A stretch of DNA of 64,000 nucleotides, from positions 3,534,001 to 3,598,000 of the forward strand of contig OZ253666.1 in assembly GCA_965263305.1 (NCBI GenBank). Direction: 5' to 3'. This DNA comes from MED-G105 sp965263305. Lineage in GTDB: Bacteria > Pseudomonadota > Alphaproteobacteria > Caulobacterales > Parvularculaceae. Shown here piece by piece: positions 17,911 through 26,704 of the stretch. A program made the translations under genes and the position numbers. A model generated the notes under the pieces. That model saw only the letters and a list, made by a program, of their open reading frames with translations, made no database searches and was not told the DNA's origin. Positions within the stretch are counted from its first letter, which is position 1, and each line of letters starts with the position of its first letter.

Positions 17911-19890
17911 TCACTTGCTTTGGAACCGGCGGCGCGTTCGCTCCAGCCGATCCTGCAACTCACTCGAACTTACGCTGTCTTCGCCGCCGCCAAGGGCGGC
18001 GTTCCTTTCTTCTTCCGTTTCGAGCAAATCATCGCGGGCCGCCACGGCGGCTTTCCAAGATTCATGCCCATCAGAAAAATAGCGTGTCGCCGCGTCAGCG
18101 AGATCTCTTCTTGCGTCGGTTTCCGCGCGGTGACGCCTCAAAGCAGTTCGCCATACGCGTAAAACATCTTCCAACTCAGCGTCAGGTCGGAGGAAGGACT
18201 GTCTGTTGAGCGTCTCATCATCGAGTAATCGCTCCATGGCGTCCGCCGCCTGCGTTGATTGGAGATGAGACTTCACCCCATCGCTGTCAAGCCCCGTTTC
18301 ATCGAATTCCGGGGAGAAAACAGCGTTCACGATGGTATCTAGGACGGTTTGAAGGTTCCCATCGCTCAATGTGAGGGCGAGAAACGCCTCCTCCTCCTCA
18401 ATAACGATCGCCGGATGGCGCAACGCCGCCAAAACGAGCGTTTTTTCCCGGACATGGCCCGCTTTCACGTCCCGGGCTCGGACAGGCGTCAAAGGCCCGG
18501 CGCCGGCGCGGGGGCCCGCCCCAAAGCCGCCCCCCGTAAAAGGGTTCTTTTTTGGCCCAAACCCGGCGTTATCAGGCGCTCTTTGGTAAGGGCCTCGATT
18601 GTCAACAGCGCGGGCTGGCCGCGCAGACACCGCCAATCGTTCCGCCAAGAATGCACCATAGGCGTCGCGCACGTCTTTGTCGCTGATCGCCCGCACGCAC
18701 TCGCGAAGCCCCGCCTTGAAGGCCGCTCGGCGCTCGGGCGTCGATAAATCTCTGGCGCCTGATTCGCGCCGCCAAAGCGCTTCCGCGAGAGGAAGGCTCT
18801 CGTGAACGACCGTTCGAAACCCCGATGGCCCGGCGTCTTTGATTAAATCATCAGGGTCCTGGCCCGCCGGAAGAAAGGCGAATTGCAGGGATTTACCAGG
18901 CTTCAGGAGCGGCAAGGCCCGATCAATCGACCGATAAGCCGCCCGTTCCCCCGCCTTATCGCCGTCAAAGCACAGAACGGGTTCATCGCTCACACGCCAT
19001 AATAGGCCGAGCTGGTTTTCTGTAAGCGCGGTCCCCAAGGGCGCAACGCCGGTTTTAAACCCAGCCCGCCACAGGGCGATGACATCCATATATCCTTCGC
19101 AGACGATCAGCGGCTCACCCGCTTTTGCGTTCGCCTCGCGTGCGCCATTGTAGTGGTAAAGCACGCTTCCCTTATGAAAGACCGGCGTCTCCGGCGAATT
19201 CAGATATTTCGCGCGGGCGTTTTTATCGAGGGCCCGCCCCCCAAACGCGATCACCTCGTTCCGGCTGCCGCGAATGGGAAACATGACCCGGTTGCGAAAG
19301 CGATCATAAGAAGCGCCGCCATCTTCGGGCTCAATGATGAGGCCCGCCTCGACAAGGACGCGCTCTTCAAACCCTTTGTTGATCAGCTGATCTTTCAGCG
19401 CCGTGCGGCTTTCGGGCGCGAACCCCAATGAGAAGGCGGCGATTGTCGCCTCATCCAATTCCCGTTGGATGAGGTACTCATAGGCGCTGCGACCAACAGC
19501 ACGGGTCAGGCATTCCTGAAAGAAACTGCTCGCCGCCTCTAGCGCCTCGATGAGACCTTTGCGCTTTTGCTGGGCGGGCGCCTCTCCCGGTTCATCGGCT
19601 GGCACGGGCACACCGGCCTGCTCACAAAGCCTGGTGACCGCCTCCATAAAGGAAAGCCCCTGAACTTCCTGCAGAAACGAGATGATGTCCCCATGCTTGC
19701 CCGATGAGAAGCAATGATAGAACCCTTTGTGATCGTTGACGAAAAACGACGGCGTCTTTTCATTCGTAAACGGAGAAAGTCCGGCCCATTCATTGCCCTG
19801 TTTTCGCAATTTCACATGCGCGCCGATAACGTCGGACGGCCGCAGACGGGTCTTTAACTCATCAAGAAAATCGGGCGAAAAACGCGGCAT
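17911..19890 (-). CDS. dnaG: DNA primase DnaG with a degenerate zinc-binding site
   Basis: Primase that makes RNA primers at the replication fork. The 659-residue protein has an N-terminal CHC2-type domain (1-100), a TOPRIM catalytic core (about 260-340, with VCEGYMDVIALWRAG and FDGDKAGERAA) and a C-terminal DnaB-interacting helical domain. The CHC2 zinc ligands are largely lost: the expected Cys, His and last Cys are S39, T42 and S63, and only C60 remains, although the surrounding GLSPF.NEKTPSFF and HGDIISF are conserved. It lies between yqeY and rpoD on the same strand. Confidence 0.96.
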   Translation of the reverse strand: MPRFSPDFLDELKTRLRPSDVIGAHVKLRKQGNEWAGLSPFTNEKTPSFFVNDHKGFYHCFSSGKHGDIISFLQEVQGLSFMEAVTRLCEQAGVPVPADEPGEAPAQQKRKGLIEALEAASSFFQECLTRAVGRSAYEYLIQRELDEATIAAFSLGFAPESRTALKDQLINKGFEERVLVEAGLIIEPEDGGASYDRFRNRVMFPIRGSRNEVIAFGGRALDKNARAKYLNSPETPVFHKGSVLYHYNGAREANAKAGEPLIVCEGYMDVIALWRAGFKTGVAPLGTALTENQLGLLWRVSDEPVLCFDGDKAGERAAYRSIDRALPLLKPGKSLQFAFLPAGQDPDDLIKDAGPSGFRTVVHESLPLAEALWRRESGARDLSTPERRAAFKAGLRECVRAISDKDVRDAYGAFLAERLAVSARPARAVDNRGPYQRAPDNAGFGPKKNPFTGGGFGAGPRAGAGPLTPVRARDVKAGHVREKTLVLAALRHPAIVIEEEEAFLALTLSDGNLQTVLDTIVNAVFSPEFDETGLDSDGVKSHLQSTQAADAMERLLDDETLNRQSFLRPDAELEDVLRVWRTALRRHRAETDARRDLADAATRYFSDGHESWKAAVAARDDLLETEEERNAALGGGEDSVSSSELQDRLERTRRRFQSK

Positions 19891-19977
19891 AAAGGCGATG
19901 ACGGCTCATGAACAATGGTCCGTGACACTACACGAGGCGCACGCATAGCGCACGCCTCTTTGATGGTTGTGGGGGAA

Positions 19978-20436
19978 TTAAGAGAGCGCTTTTTTCATTT
20001 GTGCGCCCGCTTTGCCCACATCCAATGCGCCCGGAAAGCGTTCTTTCAGGACACCCATACAGCGGCCCATGTCTTTCAAACCTTGGGCGTCCTGTTCCTT
20101 GATGATGTCCTCGACCGCCGCCGCAATTTCCTCTTCGGAGAGCTGGCGGGGTAAAAACTCTTTTATCACAAGGATTTCGGCGCGTTCCTGTTCAGCCAAC
20201 TCCGGACGGCAGCCCTTTTCATAGGCGTCAGCGCTGTCTTCGCGCTGCTTCACCATTTTTGTGAGAAGCGCGAGCACTTCATCCTCACCGACGCCATCAT
20301 TGCGATCTTCACCGCGCGCGGCGATATCGCGATCTTTGATGGCGGCGTTTATCAGTCGAAGGGTTGTAATGCGGGTCTTATCATCCCGCGCTTTCATGGC
20401 GGTCTTCAGCGCTTCATCAATCTTCGAGCGAATCAT
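19978..20436 (-). CDS. GatB/YqeY domain protein
   Basis: 152-residue YqeY-family protein, related to the tRNA-binding tail domain of the GatB amidotransferase subunit. The opening MIRSKIDEALKTAMKARDDKTRITTLRLINAAIKDRDIAAR and the C-terminal GLKDMGRCMGVLKERFPGALD are typical. The start at 20436 has AGGAGG about eight bases upstream; the frame extends a further 14 codons upstream without a site. It heads the yqeY-dnaG-rpoD run and is divergent from carA, a conserved alphaproteobacterial neighbourhood. The molecular role is not established. Confidence 0.9.
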   Translation of the reverse strand: MIRSKIDEALKTAMKARDDKTRITTLRLINAAIKDRDIAARGEDRNDGVGEDEVLALLTKMVKQREDSADAYEKGCRPELAEQERAEILVIKEFLPRQLSEEEIAAAVEDIIKEQDAQGLKDMGRCMGVLKERFPGALDVGKAGAQMKKALS

Positions 20437-20669
20437 ATGCCTACGCCTCCTGGCGCAAAATCTTGGACTAAGGACCAAAAGCGACGTTTATATCAATCTT
20501 TTCTGGTCACGCCCTATTCTTGTTCTAACATTTCTTGACCGAGGATGCAGCGCACCCTACGTTCCGGCCGTTTGTCGATCGGGCCGCGCGGCGTCTACAA
20601 GGCAAACCGCCTGATCTGGCCCTTGCCGGAGAGATGGCTTGGATCAACAGCCGCTCCACATATGCCGAG

Positions 20670-21848
20670 ATGAAGTTAAGTCAAGCGCCTGCTCAAAATC
20701 CGACGGCGATCCTCGCCCTCGCCAATGGTCTTATTTTACGAGGGCAAGGCGTCGGCGCCGCCGGAGAAGCCGTTGGAGAGGTGTGTTTCAACACCGCGAT
20801 GACTGGCTATCAGGAAATTTTGACTGACCCGTCCTACGCCGGGCAGATTGTCACGTTCACTTTTCCCCATATCGGCAATGTCGGTGCGAACGCCGACGAC
20901 GTGGAAAACGCCTCGTCTACAGCCGCCCTCGCCGTCCGGGGCGCGGTCTTTCGCTCGCCCGTGACGAGCCCCTCCAATTATCGGGCGCAGATCGACCTTC
21001 ATGCCTGGATGAAGCGTCGTGGAATCGTCGGCATCTGCAATGTCGATACCCGCGCCCTCACCAACCTTATTCGCGAAGACGGCATGCCCCATGGCGTGAT
21101 CGCCCATAACCCCGCCGGTCAATTCGATACCGAGGCGCTGATCGCCAAAGCGAAAACCTTTGACGGACTGGAAAACAAAGATCTCGCCCGGGACGTGACC
21201 ACCGGGCAACGCTTCGCCCATACCGAGACCGCTTGGCGAACGGGCGGCGGCTATGGCCGCGCTGGCGTTGATGGGCCCCATGTTGTTGTCATCGATTATG
21301 GGGTGAAACAGAACATTCTAAGATTGCTCGCCGACAATGGCGCGCGCGTCAGCGTCGTGCCCGCCGAGGCAAGCATTGATGATATCTCCGCGCTAAAGCC
21401 GGACGGCGTTGTTTTATCCAATGGCCCTGGAGATCCGGCGGCGACGGGCGATTACGCCCTTCCCGTGATTAAAGCGCTTCTCGCGCAAAAGACCCCTATT
21501 CTCGGCATTTGCCTTGGGCACCAACTCCTCGCCCTTGCCGCTGGCGCTCAAACCCGCAAGATGACCCACGGCCATCACGGCGCGAACCATCCGGTGAAAG
21601 ATCATACCGACGGCCGTGTCGAAATCGTTTCCATGAATCACGGCTTTACGGTGGATACAGAGAGTTTCCCCGATAATGTTGAGCCGATTTTCACCTCGCT
21701 TTTCGACGGCACCAATAGCGGTATTCGCTTGAAAGACGCCCCCGCCATGTCGGTGCAGCATCACCCGGAAGCCTCTCCCGGGCCGCAGGACTCCTTTGGT
21801 GTCTTCAAAAAATTTGTCGACTCATTGCGTCCCGAACGGGCGGCTTAA
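20670..21848 (+). CDS. carA: Carbamoyl-phosphate synthase small subunit
   Basis: Glutamine amidotransferase subunit supplying ammonia to CarB for carbamoyl phosphate (arginine and pyrimidine synthesis). It has the N-terminal GEVCFNTAMTGYQEILTDPSYAGQIV signature and a class I GATase domain with the nucleophile in GICLGHQLL and the HHPEASPGPQD catalytic His-Glu near the C terminus. Starting at 20670 gives 392 residues, the normal length. In-frame Mets at 20634 and 20535 are possible, but upstream translation is not family-like and no strong ribosome-binding site decides. CarB is not in the window. Confidence 0.95.
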   Translation: MKLSQAPAQNPTAILALANGLILRGQGVGAAGEAVGEVCFNTAMTGYQEILTDPSYAGQIVTFTFPHIGNVGANADDVENASSTAALAVRGAVFRSPVTSPSNYRAQIDLHAWMKRRGIVGICNVDTRALTNLIREDGMPHGVIAHNPAGQFDTEALIAKAKTFDGLENKDLARDVTTGQRFAHTETAWRTGGGYGRAGVDGPHVVVIDYGVKQNILRLLADNGARVSVVPAEASIDDISALKPDGVVLSNGPGDPAATGDYALPVIKALLAQKTPILGICLGHQLLALAAGAQTRKMTHGHHGANHPVKDHTDGRVEIVSMNHGFTVDTESFPDNVEPIFTSLFDGTNSGIRLKDAPAMSVQHHPEASPGPQDSFGVFKKFVDSLRPERAA

Positions 21849-21855
21849 ACGCCTC

Positions 21856-22689
21856 ATGTCTCCTCAACAACCTGCCTATCTTGACGGCAACCCAACACCC
21901 GACGCCGCCCTGTTCCGCGACAGTGGGTTTCTGAAGAAAGATTTTTCTTTCGATCCCTTACTGATCAATCGAGCGGCCGCAGAGACCCGCGCCCTAGGCG
22001 CGAACGGCGATCATCGCATTCAGGATCAATGGCGCCGTTCAACAGATGTCAAAGCACTTATTTGCGCGCCGGCGCTTATCGAATTTCTAACAGCCCTTTA
22101 CGGGCGTCGCGCTTTTCCCTTTCAAACCCTTAACTTCGTTCACGGCAGCCAGCAGAAAGCCCATGCGGACACGCTGCATTTTTCGTCCGATCCGGCCCAT
22201 TTTATGTGCGGGGTCTGGATCGCCCTGGAAGACGTGGATGAAGAAAACGGCCCGCTTTTCTATTATCCCGGCAGCCATCGCTTGCCCCTGTTCACCATGG
22301 CGGACACAGGCGGCGAAGATTACGTGACCGACTACGAACCGTTTCTGCAACGCCAACTCGACGAGCATGGGTTTGTCGCGCGCACCGTTCCCATCAAAAA
22401 AGGCGAAGCGGTGATCTGGGCGGCGAACCTCGCCCATGGCGGCGCGCCGATTATAGATCGCGCTCGATCGCGCCTCAGCCTTGTCGCCCATTATTATTTT
22501 GAGGATTGCGCGTATCTTACCCCATGGCGGGAGAAAGGCGAACGCGCCCATATCCGCGCGATTTATGATATTTCTGAAGAGCGCTTCGCCGATCAACGCC
22601 GGCAAGACGGGACGCGCCTGCGCCCGCCGCTTCTTGTCAGCCTCGCCGCGCGTTATCGAAATCTGATGGGAAAGACAATTGCCGTTTAA
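21856..22689 (+). CDS. Phytanoyl-CoA dioxygenase (PhyH)-family 2-oxoglutarate/Fe(II) oxygenase
   Basis: 277-residue non-heme iron oxygenase. The HxD part of the iron triad is H103/D105 (KAHADTLHF); the distal His is in the AHGGAPI motif, and the RSRLSLV Arg would hold 2-oxoglutarate. The PLFYYPGSHRLP stretch is typical of PhyH proteins. The substrate is unknown. It starts 7 bases after carA and ends about 65 bases before efp on the same strand, so it may be cotranscribed with both. A small-molecule substrate is the default; an EF-P-linked role is only a speculation from position. Confidence 0.85.
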   Translation: MSPQQPAYLDGNPTPDAALFRDSGFLKKDFSFDPLLINRAAAETRALGANGDHRIQDQWRRSTDVKALICAPALIEFLTALYGRRAFPFQTLNFVHGSQQKAHADTLHFSSDPAHFMCGVWIALEDVDEENGPLFYYPGSHRLPLFTMADTGGEDYVTDYEPFLQRQLDEHGFVARTVPIKKGEAVIWAANLAHGGAPIIDRARSRLSLVAHYYFEDCAYLTPWREKGERAHIRAIYDISEERFADQRRQDGTRLRPPLLVSLAARYRNLMGKTIAV

Positions 22690-22755
22690 CCCCGTCTTTT
22701 AACGTCGCCTTTTGACGCCGGTCGGCGTATAGCCTTCCCCACGCGTCAAGAAAAA

Positions 22756-23334
22756 ATGGATACATCAATGAAAGTAGCTGGAAACGCCATTCGCCCGGGC
22801 ATGGTCATCAATTTTAAGGACAAGCTTTGCCTTGTGGTGAAATACGAGCACCGCACCCCGGGGAACCTGCGCGCCTTCAACCAGGTAGAGATGCAGGACA
22901 TCGTCTCCGGCACTAAATACAATGAGCGTTTTTCCGCGACAGAGATGGTAGAGCGGGTTCGCCTTGAGCAGCGCAAATTCCAATACCTCTATGAAGAAGG
23001 CGACAGCCTCGTTTTCATGGATGCGGAAAACTACGAACAGATCAATATCGACGGCGCGATGCTCGGCGATTCCCTCGTCTTCCTTGAAGCGAATATGACC
23101 GTCGAGATCGAATCCCATGAGGGAAAACCCCTCGGCGTTACGATGCCTGAAACCGCCGTTTACACCATTGCCGACACGGAGCCCACTGTGAAGGGCCAAA
23201 CGGCATCGTCCTCCTACAAACCAGCGACCCTGGAAAATGGCGCCCGGGTGATGGTGCCGCCTTATCTTTCCGTTGGGGAACGAATTGTCGTGCGCATCGC
23301 TGACAAGGAATATGTTGAACGCTCAAAGGACTGA
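22756..23334 (+). CDS. efp: Translation elongation factor P with Asn at the loop tip
   Basis: EF-P rescues ribosomes stalled at polyproline. All three domains are present: an N-terminal KOW-like domain, an OB domain starting near FSATEMVERVRLEQR, and a C-terminal OB domain ending VVRIADKEYVERSKD with the GQTASSSYKPATLENGARVMVPP signature. At the tip of the domain I loop, where E. coli has the modified Lys34 (KPGK), this protein has TPGN, so the modifiable Lys or Arg is Asn. Met at 22756 or 22768 may be the start; neither has a clear ribosome-binding site, and the second gives the usual 188 residues. Confidence 0.94.
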   Translation: MDTSMKVAGNAIRPGMVINFKDKLCLVVKYEHRTPGNLRAFNQVEMQDIVSGTKYNERFSATEMVERVRLEQRKFQYLYEEGDSLVFMDAENYEQINIDGAMLGDSLVFLEANMTVEIESHEGKPLGVTMPETAVYTIADTEPTVKGQTASSSYKPATLENGARVMVPPYLSVGERIVVRIADKEYVERSKD

Positions 23335-23339
23335 TCAGC

Positions 23340-23765
23340 ATGGCGCGCAAAGACCTTCGACAAACCTTTGAGATGCTGACAAACGCGCGGGGCTTCACCA
23401 AAGAAGCCGGCTTTAAGATCCGTGACTTTGAGGAAGGGTTCGTCGTCTTAGAGGTCGCGCCAAAAGAAGAGTTGGTGCAATTCATGGGCTACGTCCACGC
23501 GGGCGTTGTCACCGGCCTTGCTGACCACGCCGCCGGCGCCGCCTACGCCTCCGTCTTAGACGAAGGTCAGGCATGCGTGACGATCGAGTTGAAAATCAAC
23601 TTTATGAAGCCCGCAATCGGCGACCTCCTGGTGGCGGAAGCAAAAGTGCTCTCCCCCGGAAAATCCGTTGGCGTCGCACAATCAGAAGTCTGGGCCGAGA
23701 AAGACGGCGCACGGACGCTGGTCTCCATTGCAATTGTGACATTAAAAGCGATTAAAGCAGGGTAG
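23340..23765 (+). CDS. PaaI-type hotdog-fold thioesterase
   Basis: 141-residue single hotdog domain. The YVHAGVVTGLADHAAGAAYAS segment (about 50-70) holds the HGG-type loop and the catalytic acidic position of the PaaI family, and VTIELKINFMKPAIGD follows. It is expected to hydrolyse an acyl-CoA; which one is not readable. The start is 5 bases after the efp stop region, so it is very likely cotranscribed with efp. The following 100 bases to the convergent HD-domain gene carry nothing recognisable. Confidence 0.88.
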   Translation: MARKDLRQTFEMLTNARGFTKEAGFKIRDFEEGFVVLEVAPKEELVQFMGYVHAGVVTGLADHAAGAAYASVLDEGQACVTIELKINFMKPAIGDLLVAEAKVLSPGKSVGVAQSEVWAEKDGARTLVSIAIVTLKAIKAG

Positions 23766-23866
23766 AGCCGGACCGTTCCAATTCCAATCGCAATGCCCAA
23801 TACCCTAACGGCAGCGCACCGCCATTGTGAGACCTTCAGAACCAGAATTTCGGATAGCCGACCGCG

Positions 23867-24478
23867 CTAAGCGGCGCTCCCTTGAAGGGGCGTTGCTTCT
23901 CCGGGCTTGATAAACGCTTCATCCCAGGGTGGTCGCGTAAAGACCTCGCGCACCAATGGCTCAAAAAATTCCAATGGCTCCGTTGCATAATCGGGATCAA
24001 ACGACGCCTGATCCCATCGCTCGCAAAACCAGACCGTCTGAGCGTAATACGGTTCATCCGCATATTTCTCACGTGCATCCGGATCAAGCCCGACCTTTTC
24101 ACCATAGTATTTAAACTGAAAAATACCGTGATGACGCACCACCCAGGTGCATTCCTCACGAACATAAGGGGCAATGATCGCGGCCGCGAGGGTGTCGTGA
24201 TTTTGGGGCGCCAACTCATCTCCAAGATCGTGGACCAGCGCCGCCACGATCCAATCGATATCCGCACCATCGCGCACTGCGCGCGTCGCCGTTTGCAGTG
24301 AATGCGTCAGTCGGCTGATTTTATACCCCGACAATCCGCTCTCCAACGCCCGCAATCGATCCAAAATACGATCAGGCAGCTGACGAGCGTATTGGTGCTC
24401 ATATCGGTCCAGAAGGGCGTAATCTTCGACGGTTCCGTCTTTCATTTGCCGAAAAGAAACGACCTGTTGCCCCGACAT
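23867..24478 (-). CDS. HD-domain mixed-valent diiron oxygenase, TmpB/PhnZ-like
   Basis: 203-residue HD-domain protein of the group found with phosphonate degradation genes. PhnZ and TmpB use a diiron site to cleave the C-P bond of 1-hydroxyalkylphosphonates, releasing phosphate. Likely metal ligands are H59 (LTHSLQTA), H83/D84 (LVHDLGD), H94, H117 (RHHGIF) and D156 (ERWDQ). The start codon overlaps the stop of the upstream oxygenase gene (TAATG), so translation is coupled. Pairing with a gamma-butyrobetaine-hydroxylase-like enzyme points to TmpB rather than PhnZ; this is inference. Confidence 0.75.
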   Translation of the reverse strand: MSGQQVVSFRQMKDGTVEDYALLDRYEHQYARQLPDRILDRLRALESGLSGYKISRLTHSLQTATRAVRDGADIDWIVAALVHDLGDELAPQNHDTLAAAIIAPYVREECTWVVRHHGIFQFKYYGEKVGLDPDAREKYADEPYYAQTVWFCERWDQASFDPDYATEPLEFFEPLVREVFTRPPWDEAFIKPGEATPLQGSAA

Positions 24479-25665
24479 TACGCGACCTCCCGACCGAGCG
24501 AGCCTTGCCCGTCACGCACCAACGTTCGGTACAATCCATCTGGCCCATCATGATCGATGTAACCGCCCTGGAGAAATCGCCGTCCAGCGCTGTGATCAAA
24601 CGCCGTGCGACCGTGAAGGGTGCGACGGTTATCCATCATCAACACCATGCCTGGTTCAAAGGTATAACGTATTTCAAACGCTGGATCCGCCGCCAACTGA
24701 TGCAGTCGCCGCCGACCCGCGTAGAAAAGATCCAACGCCGCGGGCTCCAGCGGCGGTGCAAAATCAAGGCGCGAACTTAGCCGCACGCCGATCAGGCGCC
24801 CGTCAGCCCCCCTCTCGATGATTGGGCTCGTGTCCTGCATTATTTTTGTCGCTGACTCATATCGAAAGCGCACCGGTGTTTCCTCAAGGATCGCGGCTTG
24901 TCCGGGCGCCTCTTCCTTTAATCGCGCCACAAGCGCGAAACCGTCAACGATCGTGGAATAACCGCCGCTCACAGTATTCTCTAAGCAATGCAGAAACTGA
25001 ATGCCGGGCACTGGCTTCCGATAGGGGTTATCCGTATGCGCAGCTAGATGAAAAGACGTATACGCCAAATCTGTCGCTTCCCGCTTGGTGAATACGTCAA
25101 ACAGTTTGCCCCAATTTGTTTCGCGCAAAAAACCGAACCGCGAGGCTAATTCTATGAGGCTCCCCGGCGTTGTCGGCGCACCGCGCAAAACGCAGAACCC
25201 ATATTTGAAAAACCCTTTAAGCAACAGCAACATAACGGATGGATCATCAAGATCATCGACAAAGGCCGCTGGCGGCGACAGCGATTGGCGTTCTTGTCGC
25301 CCCCCCTCGGACGCGCTCCAGGTTTTCGCTGTCCATGAAATCGGCGCCGGCGGTTGTTGCGGATCAACCACCCAGCCACATTCCATCGCAATCTGATGAA
25401 GCGACAACTCTGCTGTGCAACCATCGCTGAAATCGATCGACCAAAAACCGGGCCGATCGCGGCGGACGCCGGTGATCCGTATATCTGGCGACAACAGCGC
25501 GGGATCATACAGGCGCTGATTATTCACCTGGTCGACAACCCCCGCCCCGGTTACGCGCTCTCGAACCCAAAGCGCGTGTAGAACTTTTAGATCGCCGCTT
25601 ACGTTTTGAACAACAAGGCAACGCCCGTGTTCAGCAAGCTCCACATACTGAACGCCATTATCCAT
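24478..25665 (-). CDS. Gamma-butyrobetaine hydroxylase-like 2-oxoglutarate oxygenase, TmpA-like
   Basis: 395-residue Fe(II)/2-oxoglutarate oxygenase with the two-domain layout of gamma-butyrobetaine hydroxylase: an N-terminal DUF971-like domain (about 10-105, with LWVRER and IDFSDGCTAELSLHQIAMECGWV) and a TauD-like catalytic domain (about 140-380). Iron ligands are H210/D212 (AAHTDNPY) and H351 (LHGRTAF), with R363 probably binding 2-oxoglutarate. The Cys-rich zinc motif after LRDN in classical enzymes is absent. With the coupled HD-domain gene it matches TmpA/TmpB, which degrade 2-(trimethylammonio)ethylphosphonate; gamma-butyrobetaine hydroxylase is the alternative. Confidence 0.75.
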   Translation of the reverse strand: MDNGVQYVELAEHGRCLVVQNVSGDLKVLHALWVRERVTGAGVVDQVNNQRLYDPALLSPDIRITGVRRDRPGFWSIDFSDGCTAELSLHQIAMECGWVVDPQQPPAPISWTAKTWSASEGGRQERQSLSPPAAFVDDLDDPSVMLLLLKGFFKYGFCVLRGAPTTPGSLIELASRFGFLRETNWGKLFDVFTKREATDLAYTSFHLAAHTDNPYRKPVPGIQFLHCLENTVSGGYSTIVDGFALVARLKEEAPGQAAILEETPVRFRYESATKIMQDTSPIIERGADGRLIGVRLSSRLDFAPPLEPAALDLFYAGRRRLHQLAADPAFEIRYTFEPGMVLMMDNRRTLHGRTAFDHSAGRRFLQGGYIDHDGPDGLYRTLVRDGQGSLGREVA

Positions 25666-25809
25666 ACCGAAGACCTCATCGAATTCGGATTCTCAATTTC
25701 TGCAAAATTTTAAACCTGTCAATATTCCCAGAAAACCGGATCATTCCGATTGATTCGCAATATGATGCCGCCCCATCACTCCACTGGCGAATTGCCCACT
25801 GGGCGCACC

Positions 25810-26610
25810 CTAAAAAAACCCGATCAAAGACGAAGAAACATTTATCAAATTGTGACCAACAATAGGAAACAATAGACTATTCGTGCGCAGGCGGATCCAC
25901 ATTAGGCCGGCGCCCAGCACAGCGGAGTAGATCAGGGCGACCCACATGACTTTGACCGCGCCTTCGCTCACATAAGCGCCGTGACCAAAACCAAATAGGA
26001 CCGTCGCCAGCAGGGCGCCCCAACTAATATTGGCGCCGAACAGCGTGAAGGCCGTTCCCCTGATAGTGAGGGCAAGAGTGACGAGTAGAAGCCCTCTGTA
26101 AATGGGTTCTTCGGCAAAGCCCGGCATGGTTGCCTGATATATGAGCGTTTCCGCGGTGTCGCTGACGGTATCCCCGTAATCGGGGAACGCAAGATTGGCC
26201 GCGACCGCCCCGGCAATCATGATCGCGATGAGGGCGAGCGATGGGCCGATCGAACCTTCCGCCTGTCGCAAGCGAAACCCAAAGCCATGCTGACGGGCGT
26301 CCGACGACACAATCGCTACGACGGCGATCGTGATGAGGGCGACGAGGACTTCCCCGATCTTACCGCCCCAGTTCCAGTCCCATGACCATCCGGATGTCCA
26401 CGCTGACGCCCACTGGGAGGCTGACACCAACTGCGGCGCTGAGAACAGCTCGCTACCCAGAATATTGCCGGCAAAGCCGAGGACGCCAATAAAGAACGAC
26501 GCGAAAAACCAACGGATCGACAGTCGACTACCGCCGAGGAGGCTGTCGGTCAGGGCGACGATAAACACAATCCCCCACCACAATGCGAGACTCAGCGCCA
26601 AATCAGCCAT
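25810..26610 (-). CDS. CPBP-family intramembrane metalloprotease
   Basis: 266-residue polytopic membrane protein with the three CPBP (Abi/Rce1) motifs: EEPIYRG (E167, E168, R172), FGFGHG with H210, and the HN pair at 253-254. These form the intramembrane metal site used for type II CAAX-like proteolysis. The start at 26610 has GGAGG five bases upstream; an upstream in-frame Met at 26646 does not. It is divergent from a DUF2975/XRE gene pair across a 94-base AT-rich intergenic region. The substrate is unknown; some family members act in bacteriocin immunity. Confidence 0.85.
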   Translation of the reverse strand: MADLALSLALWWGIVFIVALTDSLLGGSRLSIRWFFASFFIGVLGFAGNILGSELFSAPQLVSASQWASAWTSGWSWDWNWGGKIGEVLVALITIAVVAIVSSDARQHGFGFRLRQAEGSIGPSLALIAIMIAGAVAANLAFPDYGDTVSDTAETLIYQATMPGFAEEPIYRGLLLVTLALTIRGTAFTLFGANISWGALLATVLFGFGHGAYVSEGAVKVMWVALIYSAVLGAGLMWIRLRTNSLLFPIVGHNLINVSSSLIGFF

Positions 26611-26704
26611 ATTGTCCTCCAAGAGATCTTGTTCAAAACCGACCAATATATTATTGTATCATGATAATTTTTTGTCAATAAATAATAATTGCGATGGAGC
26701 GCGT

